Below, piece after piece: positions 47,791 to 57,714 of a DNA stretch of 64,000 bases. Positions within the stretch are counted from its first letter, which is position 1. Every line of letters starts with the position of its first letter. The DNA comes from Lentisphaerota bacterium (GTDB lineage: Bacteria > Verrucomicrobiota > Kiritimatiellia > UBA8416 > VGWJ01): contig VGWJ01000011.1 of the NCBI GenBank assembly GCA_016873635.1, positions 1 through 64,000 on the forward strand. The letters run 5' to 3'. The notes beneath the pieces are model-generated. The model had not been told where the DNA came from, did no database searches, and was given only the letters and a program-made list of their open reading frames with translations. Position numbers and translations under genes: made by a program.

Positions 47791-49244
47791 ATACGCGCGC
47801 CTTCTCTTCGTCCGGGGCGGGTCGCTGCGATTCCGGAACCCACCCCGGCCCCGCCCGGTGGGCGGGGGCACCCCTCCCGGGAGGGGAACCCACCCCGCCC
47901 CCGCTTCCAGCGGGGGCACCCCTCCCGGGAGGGGATTGTCCTGTTACCTGCCTCTCTCAGATCCCCTCCTCGGAGGGGTGCCGCCGCGCAGGCGGCGGCG
48001 GGGTGGGTCTTTTCTCCCTCGCCCTTTTCTCCGGCTTCGTCCTCCTCTTCACGCCGGCCGCGACGCGCGCCCAGTTCCCCGCGCCGCTGGTTGCGGCGGA
48101 ACTCACGGCGGAACGCGCGGATATCTACGTCAACGAACATTTCAGCGTGGTTCTGGAGGTTCGCGCCGGCGGCGCGCCGATCCGCCCCAGCTTCAAGCTG
48201 ACGTCCCTGCCTCCTCCCGGCGTGCTGACCTTCGACCAATTCCGCGAACTGCGGGCCGAACGCCGTATCGAGGATGGCCGCGCGGTGGATGTGCGACGCT
48301 TCCGGACCGCCGCCCGGGCGCCCGCGGCGGGCCCCGTCGAGGCAGCCCCGACGCTGATCGTGGAGTCCTTCATGCCGGGCCGCGCCTACGAAGTGCCCGT
48401 GACGCCGCTGCGCCTGAACGTGCGCGAACTGCCCGCCGAGGGAAGGCCCGACGATTTCTCGGGCGCGGTCGGCACATTCCGCCTGGAGGCCGGCGTGACG
48501 CCGGCCGAGATTGTTCTGGGCGACCTGGTGACCGCGCGAATCACGGTCTCGGGCACGGGGCATTTTCCGGAGCGTGCGCCCGCCGTTGTTGCTGACGCGC
48601 CCGGCCTCTTCAAGATCTACGAGCCGTCACTCGTCTCCCGGGAGGAGAACAGGCTGGTCTATGAGCAGGTCATCGTGCCGCAGGGCACCAACGCCGCGGC
48701 GGTGCCGGCGGTGCGTTTGTCGTTTTTCGAGCCGCTGTCCGGCGCGTACGTCAACCTCAGCCAGGGACCCTTCCCCCTGACCTACGCGCCGAAACGCGAG
48801 GGCGCGGCCTTCGCGCGCTACCGCCCGGCGGAGCAAGCGGGCGTCGGCGACGCAAGGCGGCCGGGACGGACCGCGTCCCTGGGTTACGCCGCCCGCATGG
48901 CGCTGGCCGCCGTCGCCTATTGGATCCTCGCCGCGGGCGCCGCGTTCGCGGCGGCCGTGCGGGCCGCACGCAAGCGCGCCGCGGCGCTTGCGGCCCTGCT
49001 TGCGGCGGCGGCGCTGTTCGCGCCTTTCCGCGCGGGCCTGCGCGCCCTGCTCGCCCCGCCGCGGAACGCCGTCATGGCGCGCGACGCCACCGCCCGCTTC
49101 GCGCCGGCGCACGCGTCCGTCGCCGGGTTCGAGCTCTCCGCCGGCACGGCCGTGCGGCTCGTCGAAACGTCCGGCGACTGGGCCAAGATCGAGTCCCGGG
49201 GCAATCGCGGCTGGGTGCCGCGCGCGAGCCTCGAGGCGCGGTGA
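47787..49244 (+). CDS. Second BatD-like protein with C-terminal bacterial SH3 domain (alternative GTG start at 48003)
   Basis: ADIYVNEHFSVVLEVRAGGAPIRPSFKLTSLPP...; C-terminal SAGTAVRLVETSGDWAKIESRGNRGWVPRASLE. ATGA overlap with the upstream gene. Confidence 0.78.
   Translation: MNTRAFSSSGAGRCDSGTHPGPARWAGAPLPGGEPTPPPLPAGAPLPGGDCPVTCLSQIPSSEGCRRAGGGGVGLFSLALFSGFVLLFTPAATRAQFPAPLVAAELTAERADIYVNEHFSVVLEVRAGGAPIRPSFKLTSLPPPGVLTFDQFRELRAERRIEDGRAVDVRRFRTAARAPAAGPVEAAPTLIVESFMPGRAYEVPVTPLRLNVRELPAEGRPDDFSGAVGTFRLEAGVTPAEIVLGDLVTARITVSGTGHFPERAPAVVADAPGLFKIYEPSLVSREENRLVYEQVIVPQGTNAAAVPAVRLSFFEPLSGAYVNLSQGPFPLTYAPKREGAAFARYRPAEQAGVGDARRPGRTASLGYAARMALAAVAYWILAAGAAFAAAVRAARKRAAALAALLAAAALFAPFRAGLRALLAPPRNAVMARDATARFAPAHASVAGFELSAGTAVRLVETSGDWAKIESRGNRGWVPRASLEAR
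47827..48007 (+). repeat. Nested GC-rich hairpin element, copy B (between ATG and signal peptide)
   Basis: Two forward modules CCCACCCCG-[stem]-CACCCCTCCCGGGAGGGGA and one inverted module TCCCCTCCTCGGAGGGGTG-[stem]-CGGGGTGGG. Confidence 0.92.
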
Positions 49245-49425
49245 AGCGGCTGCCGTAACAGCCTGCCGCGCGTCTTTCGTTTGCACCGCGCCGCGTCCCG
49301 GCCGTCGAAACCGGTCACCCGCGCCGCGGACACCGCCCTCCCCTGTTTCACCGGCCCGGCGTCAGGGCCGTTCCCCGCTTTTTGTTTTGAAAACCGCCCC
49401 TGGCAAGGTATCCTGAGAGGTTGCG

Positions 49426-49647
49426 ATGAAGTTTGCCGTACGCATTGACTCGGAACGCTGTAAGGGTTGTGAGCTCTGCATTTCCGTCTGCCCCGAGAAG
49501 GTGCTGGCCATGTGCGGGAAGCTCAACGCGCGCGGTCAGCATTTTCCGGAAGTCGTCAAAGCCGAGGCCTGCACCGGCTGTGCCCGCTGCGCCGTAATAT
49601 GCCCCGACACGGCCATCCGGATTGACGCGGAGGAGGATGACCGATGA
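49426..49647 (+). CDS. 4Fe-4S ferredoxin, 2-oxoacid:ferredoxin oxidoreductase delta-type subunit
   Basis: [16 protein letters not shown] and [16 protein letters not shown]; followed by the alpha/beta/gamma subunits. Confidence 0.92.
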   Translation: MKFAVRIDSERCKGCELCISVCPEKVLAMCGKLNARGQHFPEVVKAEACTGCARCAVICPDTAIRIDAEEDDR

Positions 49648-50713
49648 CCGTGGGCCGGGCAGCGCCGCGCGTGCTCATGACGGGCAACGAGGCCATGGCT
49701 GAAGGCGCCATCCGCGCCGGGTGCGACGCCTACTACGGCTACCCCATCACCCCGCAGAACGAGTTCACGGCCTACATGGCCCGGCACATGCCGGCGCGCG
49801 GGCGCGTGTTCATCCAGGCCGAAAGCGAAATCGCCGCGATCAACATGGTCTTCGGAACCGCCGTGGCCGGCAAGCGGGCCATGACCAGCTCCTCCTCGCC
49901 CGGCATCAGCCTCAAGCAGGAGGGTATCTCCTACCTGGCGGGCGCCGAACTGCCTGCCGTCATCGCCAATATCCAGCGCGGCGGTCCCGGGCTGGGCAAT
50001 ATCGCGCCGGCGCAAGCCGACTACTTCCAGGCGGTCAAAGGCGGAGGGCACGGGGACTATCACCAGGTTGTGCTGGCGCCGTGGTCGGTGCAGGAAATGC
50101 ACGACCTGGCGGTCCTGGCTTTCGACCTCGCGGATCGCTACCGCACTCCCGTGCTGCTTCTGGCGGACGGACGGCTCGGCCAGATGATGGAACCGGTGAC
50201 GCTCTACGAAGGTCCGCCGCCGCCGGTTCCGCCGAAGCCCTGGGCGTTGACGGGCGCCGCCGGCCGCGCCCCCAACATGATCCGGTCGCTGTATCTCGCC
50301 GAAACCGATCTCGAACAGGTCAACATCAGGCTGCAGGCCATGTACCGTCGCATCATTGCCAACGAAGTCCGCTGGGAGGAGCAGGCCACGGACGATTGCG
50401 ACCTGCTGATCGTCGCCTACGGCACCAGCGCCCGCATCGCCGCCGGCGCGGCAAGCGCCGCCGCCGCAAACGGCCTGCGGGTCGGGCTCCTGCGCCCGGT
50501 GACGCTCTGGCCTTTCCCCTCCGCGCGCCTGGCCGAGCTCGCCGGGCGCGTGAGCGGCGTGCTGGTCGTCGAAATGAGCAGCGGACAGATGCTGGAAGAC
50601 GTGCGCCTCGCGGTCGAGGGGCGCGTGCCCGTTCATTTTGAAGGGCGCATGGGCGGAATCGTGCCCACCGAGAAGGACGTTCTGCTGGCCCTTTCCGGAA
50701 TCCGTAACAAGCC

Positions 50714-50717
<4 letters not shown>
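49644..50717 (+). CDS. 2-oxoacid:acceptor oxidoreductase alpha subunit (KorA/VorB-like)
   Basis: [83 protein letters not shown]. Confidence 0.92.
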
Positions 50718-51464
<747 letters not shown>

Positions 51465-51472
<8 letters not shown>

Positions 51473-51986
51473 GCGTCTCGTCATCGCCGGCTCCGGGGGA
51501 CAGGGCATTCTCCTGGTCGGCCGCATTCTGGCCGGCGTCGCCGTGGACGAGGTCCCGCATGTAACCTTCTTCCCCGCCTACGGCGCGGAGGTGCGCGGCG
51601 GCGCCTCCAACTGCGAGATTGTGCTTTCGTCCGATCCGATCTCCTCTCCCGTATCCGACGAGTTCGACTCCATGCTGCTGATGAACGAGGAAAGCGCGCG
51701 GAAATACCTCGCGCGCCGCGCGCGCAACTGCCTGGTCATCCTGAACGGCTCGCTGTGCCCGGCCGTTGACGACCCGTCTACCGTGTCGGTCGCGGCCACG
51801 GAGCTGGCCGATCGCCTGGGAGACACGCGCGCCGCCAATTTCATCATGCTTGGCGCTTACATCGCGCGCAAACCCGTTGTTCCGGCCGCGGCCCTGGAGG
51901 CCGGCATACGGGCGCACCTGGCCGCCAAGGCGGCCGCAAGCACCAATCTGAACATCCGGGCCCTGCGCGCGGGTTTGTCGGCATGA
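51465..51986 (+). CDS. 2-oxoacid:acceptor oxidoreductase gamma subunit
   Basis: LVIAGSGGQGILLVGRILAGVAVDEVPHVTFFPAYGAEVRGGASNCEIVLS. Confidence 0.92.
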
Positions 51987-53473
51987 AAACGGAAGGCCTG
52001 CGTGTCGCCTTGAGCGCCGCCATGGCCGGCGCCCTCCTTGTCCCGGGTCGCTCCGCGCGCGCGGCCGCGATTCACGACGCCGCCCGGGCCAACGACCCGC
52101 GCGGCATCGCGGCCGCGCTTGCATCCGCGGGACCCGGCGCGGTCAACGCTTCGGCCGGGCCCGGCATTACGCCCCTGCACGTCGCCGCCGGCCTCAACCG
52201 CCGCGCGGCCGCCGCGACGCTGATCGAAAACGGCGCCGCCCTGAACGCGCGGACGGCCGGCGGCTTCACGCCCCTGCACTGGGCCGCCAGCCGCGACGCC
52301 GCGGATGCGGCGCGCCTGCTCATCGGCGCCGGCGCCGACGCCGGCGCGCGCGCCGCGCAGGGCATCACGCCCCTGCACTGGGCCGCCGCGCGCAACGCCA
52401 CCAACGTGCTCGCGCTGCTGCTGGCCGCCGGCGCCGACCACGCCGCGCCCACCGCCGCCGGTCTCACCCCCCTGCACTGGGCCGTGGAACACGGCCGCAA
52501 TGAAGCCGCCGTTCTGCTCGCGGCCGCGACGGTCGACCGCGAAACGGCCGCGGCCGGAACCCCGCCCGCGGCGGCGCCCGCGGAAGACGCGCAGGACTCC
52601 GCCCCCCCCGAGAACATCGTTGCGACAGTCTCGGAATACCAGGCGCTGCTCAGGACCATCGCCGCGGAGAACGGCGCCGCGGCGGCGGCCGACGCCGCCG
52701 ACCGCTCGGGGACCGCGGACCCGGGCGGCGCCGAAGCCGCGCCGGCGGCCGGGGACGTGCCGCTGACGGCGCCCACGCACGCCAGGCCCGCCTTCGGCAA
52801 GATCCTGCGGGTGCCCATCGGGATCGACGAAGAGCTTGTCTTCGTCTGGATCGAACCCCTCGGCATATGGGTCGGAGAATACGAGGTCACCAACGGCCAG
52901 TATCGCTGCTTCCGCCCGCGGCACCGCAGCCTGTTCTTCGAACGGCACTCGCTTGACGGCGACGACCAGCCGGTCGTCAACGTCAGCTGGAACGACGCCG
53001 CGGATTACTGCGCCTGGCTGAACAAGTTCTGCGGCGACCGCATCCCGCTGCACAGCGCGTACCGTCTGCCCACCGACCGCGAGTGGACGGCGTTCGCGCG
53101 TTGCGGCACCGAACGCAAGTATCCCTGGGGGGATGCCATGCCGCCCGCCTACGGCAACTATTCGGACTTTTCCGCGCGCGCGCTTCCGGGCTGGCGCGGA
53201 TTCGCCGATTACAATGACGGCTTCGCCGTATCCTGCCCCGTCAGCCGCAGCGGCGCCAACGAATGGGGCCTTTACGGCGTGGGCGGCAACGTGTGGGAGT
53301 GGTGCGCGGACCGCTTCGACGCGGCCGACCCGGCCAGGAGCCGGCGCGGCGGGTGCTGGGATTTCGACGGCGAGACCGCGCTGCGCGTGGAATGGCGCGG
53401 AGTCGACCGCCCTGAAGCCCGCTACGATACGATCGGCTTCCGGATCGTCGTGGCGAAGAAGGCGCACGAGTGA
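51983..53473 (+). CDS. Secreted ankyrin-repeat protein with C-terminal FGE-sulfatase (SUMF1-like) domain
   Basis: Signal peptide; about four ankyrin repeats (GFTPLHWAASRDAADAARLLIGAGADAGAR); WVGEYEVTNGQYRCF...QPVVNVSWNDAADYCAWLN...RLPTDREWTAFARCG...GLYGVGGNVWEWCAD. Confidence 0.88.
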   Translation: MKTEGLRVALSAAMAGALLVPGRSARAAAIHDAARANDPRGIAAALASAGPGAVNASAGPGITPLHVAAGLNRRAAAATLIENGAALNARTAGGFTPLHWAASRDAADAARLLIGAGADAGARAAQGITPLHWAAARNATNVLALLLAAGADHAAPTAAGLTPLHWAVEHGRNEAAVLLAAATVDRETAAAGTPPAAAPAEDAQDSAPPENIVATVSEYQALLRTIAAENGAAAAADAADRSGTADPGGAEAAPAAGDVPLTAPTHARPAFGKILRVPIGIDEELVFVWIEPLGIWVGEYEVTNGQYRCFRPRHRSLFFERHSLDGDDQPVVNVSWNDAADYCAWLNKFCGDRIPLHSAYRLPTDREWTAFARCGTERKYPWGDAMPPAYGNYSDFSARALPGWRGFADYNDGFAVSCPVSRSGANEWGLYGVGGNVWEWCADRFDAADPARSRRGGCWDFDGETALRVEWRGVDRPEARYDTIGFRIVVAKKAHE

Positions 53474-53493
53474 CCTCCGCGCCACGATCTCCA

Positions 53494-53602
53494 GGCGGCC
53501 CCGCCCTACCCGCCGCCTTCGGCACACAACGGCAGGGCGCGGGCGCCCTCCTTCGCGCCATGCGCTTCGGAGGGCAAGCCGCGCGCGCCTCTCTTTCCTC
53601 GG
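53494..53602. repeat. GGTAGGGCG/GCGCCCTCCTTCGCGC-family palindromic element, copy D
   Basis: GGCGGCCCCGCCCTACC..GCAGGGCGCGGGCGCCCTCCTTCGCGCCATGCGCTTCGGAGGGCAAGCCGCGCGCGCCTC; fills a convergent intergenic gap. Confidence 0.85.
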
Positions 53603-53606
53603 CAGG

Positions 53607-54751
53607 CTACCCCGCCGGTCCGAGCCGCGCTTTGAAATCCTCGTAGCCGAACTCGCGCACGACCCGAAGCTCGCCCTTCCCGGGGCTCCACACGGCCAGC
53701 GACGGAAGCCGCACCCCGTTGAAGGTGTTGTTCTTCACCACGGTGTAGTGCGCCATGTCCATGAAGACCAGCCGCGCACCGACCTCGAGCGGTTCCCGGA
53801 AGGAATACTCCCCGATGACGTCGCCCGCCAGACAAGTCACGCCCGCCAGCTCGTAGGTGTGGGCGAACTCGCCGGGCGCGCCCGCGCCGGCCACCGCCGG
53901 CCGATAGGGCATCTCCAGCACGTCGGGCATGTGCGCGGCGGCGGAGGTGTCGAGGATGGCGATGGACTTCTCGTTCCGCACGATGTCCAGCACGCGCGCC
54001 ACCAGCACCCCCGCGTTGAGCGCCACCGCCTCGCCCGGCTCCAGGTAGACCGTGACGCCGTGCCGCGCGCGGAAATCCGCCACGATCCGGCAGAGACGGT
54101 CCACGTCGTAGTCCTCGCGCGTGATGAGATGCCCGCCCCCGAAATTCACCCACGCCATGCGCGACAGGAATTCGCCGAACCGGCTCTCGAACGCGGCCAG
54201 AACGCGCTCCAAGGCGTCGGCGTTCAGCTCGCACAACGCGTGGAAGTGCAGTCCGTCGATGCCGTCGAGGCCGCGCGCGTCGAACGCCGCGCGCGTAACC
54301 CCCAGGCGCGAGCCCGGACGGCAGGGGTCGTAGGCCGCGGTGCGCACCTCGGAGTGCTCGGGGTTGACGCGAATGCCGCAAGCCACCGGGCGGCCGGCCT
54401 CCGCCACGCGCGGCTTGAAGCGGCGCCACTGCGCGAACGAGTTGAACACGATGTGGTCGGCGCGCGCCAGCAGCTCCGGAAATTCGTCATCGGCGTAGGC
54501 CGGCGCGCAGACATGCACTTCGCCGCCGAACTCCTCCGCCGCCAGCCGGGTTTCGTGCAGCGAGCTCGCCGTCGCCCCCGCCAGGTAGCGCCGCGCCAGC
54601 GGAAACACGGGGAAGAACGCGAACCCCTTGAGCGCGAGCAGGATCCGGCAGCCGGCGCGCTCCTGGACGTCCGCCAGGCGCCGCAGGTTGCGCTCCAGCG
54701 CCGCTTCGTCCAGAACGTAGCACGGCGTGGGCACCTGACGCCAGTCCGGGT

Positions 54752-54755
<4 letters not shown>
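53607..54755 (-). CDS. nspC: Carboxynorspermidine decarboxylase
   Basis: TPCYVLDEAALERNLRRL; LLALKGFAFFPVF; HFHALCELNADALERVL; NFGGGHLITREDYD; GTG start overlapping the upstream gene stop. Confidence 0.88.
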
Positions 54756-55927
<1,172 letters not shown>

Positions 55928-55950
55928 TCGCGTTCTCCTCTCCTGCTTCC

Positions 55951-56057
55951 GGCGGGGCGAGACGCCCCGCCCTACCGTCTCGCCCGCCAATTACGGTAGG
56001 GCGCGGGCGCCCTCCTTCGCGCGAGGCGCTTCGGCGGGCAAGCCGGCGGCTCCGCCC
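55951..56057. repeat. GGTAGGGCG/GCGCCCTCCTTCGCGC-family palindromic element, copy E
   Basis: GGCGGGGCGAGACGCCCCGCCCTACCGTCTCGCCCGCCAATTACGGTAGGGCGCGGGCGCCCTCCTTCGCGCGAGGCGCTTCGGCGGGCAAGCCGGCGGC; intergenic. Confidence 0.88.
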
Positions 56058-56059
56058 TC

Positions 56060-57445
56060 TCACGCCAGAAGCAGGTCCCCCTCCACCCGCATGCCCGGCT
56101 TCACCTTGCCCCGCAAATCGGCCGGACCCGGCGCAAAGCACGGGTCAATCTCAATCCTGTGCCGCGGCAGGCCCTGCGCGTCCCGCGGCACGGTCACGCC
56201 GCACTGCTCCAGCCGCCGCGCCTGCTTGCGCATCATGTCGCGCCGGGCCGTGTCGGGGGAGTCGTCCCCCCGGGCATTCTTGACGGGCGAAAACTCCTCT
56301 TCCCGGGCGAATTCCACGTTGACGACACGTTCGGCGTCGGGGAGGACGTCGAAGATGAACTTCTCGAACTTGAAGGCGTTCGGGCGGTCCGGAGCCACCG
56401 TCTGCCCGCCGGCATCGCAGTACGGCACCTTCTTGTGCGCAATGTGAACGGGCAGGCGCCGCGCGCACTCCTGGCGGAGAAAGTCCAGGGAGAAGACGTG
56501 AATTGCCACGCTGCCGTAAAGGAAGAGGAGCCGACCCCCGGAGCCGGTCGCCTCCTTCTGCGCGTCCGTCAGCTCCGAGTATTCGACGATGGCGTTGCGC
56601 CCGCCGCGTTCGACCGCGACGCCGAGGCCTTCGGCCGGATGCTTCTTGGCGCATACCTTCACCGAGGCGTCCGCTTCCCGCCGACGATGCAGACCGATGA
56701 AACCGGGATCGGCAATCTCAACAAGCGGGTTGTCCACCTGGAAATAGAAAAGGAACTCCACCCCGCGCCGGGACATGTCGTCAAATGAACCGTCGGCTTC
56801 AAGGGCGTCGAGAATTCCGCCGTGACCGTCGGGACTCTCGAACACGTGGTCCGGCGCGTCGAGCAGGAGCTGTCCGTCCGCGGTCAACGCGGGCCACATC
56901 CCCTGCACGAAGAAACGCACGGCGCCGGCCGGCAGGCCGAAGCGGCCGTGCCGCTCGAAGAAATCCCTGGTCGCGGCGTCGTTCGCGCGGCTGGTCATCA
57001 CGTAGAGCGGCAGGTCGGCGCCGTACGCGCGCTGCAACGCCAGGATCTTCCGCGCGTGTATCTCGAAAAGCGTCGCGCCCGTGATCGGCGCCAGCGGAAA
57101 CATGCCCTTGGGCCCTTCGAAGCCCAGGCGCGATCCCTGCCCCCCCGCCACCAGCAGAACGCCCACGCGTCCGGCGCGGAGCGCATCCCGGCCCGCGCGC
57201 ACGTTGGCGGCGTCCGCAAGCTCCAAGCCCGGCAGCACCGTCGCGGGCGCTATATCGGCGTGCGCCGGTCCGGCGGAGCCTCTCGGCGTCAGGAGGCGCG
57301 CCAGACGACTCACGTTATCCAGGTCAATGCGCCCGATCTGGGCCAGCAGCCTTCGACGCCCTTCGGCGTCGAGCTTGTTCCAGAACCGGAGCGCTCCTTC
57401 CTGGCCGTGGGCCTTCAGGCGCGCCAGGGCTTCGTCATAGGTCAT
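56060..57445 (-). CDS. UDPGP-family UTP--sugar-1-phosphate uridylyltransferase / UDP-GlcNAc pyrophosphorylase-like
   Basis: VGVLLVAGGQGSRLGFEGPKGMFPLAPITGATLFEIHARKI; FYFQVDNPLVEIADPGFIG. Confidence 0.9.
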   Translation of the reverse strand: MTYDEALARLKAHGQEGALRFWNKLDAEGRRRLLAQIGRIDLDNVSRLARLLTPRGSAGPAHADIAPATVLPGLELADAANVRAGRDALRAGRVGVLLVAGGQGSRLGFEGPKGMFPLAPITGATLFEIHARKILALQRAYGADLPLYVMTSRANDAATRDFFERHGRFGLPAGAVRFFVQGMWPALTADGQLLLDAPDHVFESPDGHGGILDALEADGSFDDMSRRGVEFLFYFQVDNPLVEIADPGFIGLHRRREADASVKVCAKKHPAEGLGVAVERGGRNAIVEYSELTDAQKEATGSGGRLLFLYGSVAIHVFSLDFLRQECARRLPVHIAHKKVPYCDAGGQTVAPDRPNAFKFEKFIFDVLPDAERVVNVEFAREEEFSPVKNARGDDSPDTARRDMMRKQARRLEQCGVTVPRDAQGLPRHRIEIDPCFAPGPADLRGKVKPGMRVEGDLLLA

Positions 57446-57504
57446 GGCGTATCGTGCTCAGGTCGACGCCCTCACCTCAACGGTCGTTCCGCGGGCGACG
57501 CCAA

Positions 57505-57683
57505 CCCACCCCGCCCCCGCCGGAGGCGGGGACACCCCTCTTGGGAGGGGAGAACCCACCCCGCCCGCGCTTGCGCGCGGGCACCCCTCCCAGGAGGGGA
57601 TCTGTCATTGTCGATGCGATCGCTTTCCCAAGATCCCCTCCTGCGGAGGGGTGGCCCCGCCCACAGGGCGGGGCCGGGGTGGG
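57505..57683. repeat. Nested GC-rich hairpin element, copy C (intergenic)
   Basis: Same architecture as copy B: two CCCACCCCG-[stem]-CACCCCTC..GAGGGGA modules plus one inverted module ending CCGGGGTGGG. Confidence 0.93.
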
Positions 57684-57714
57684 TCCCCCATAGTGAAGCT
57701 TCCGCGCCGCCTCT

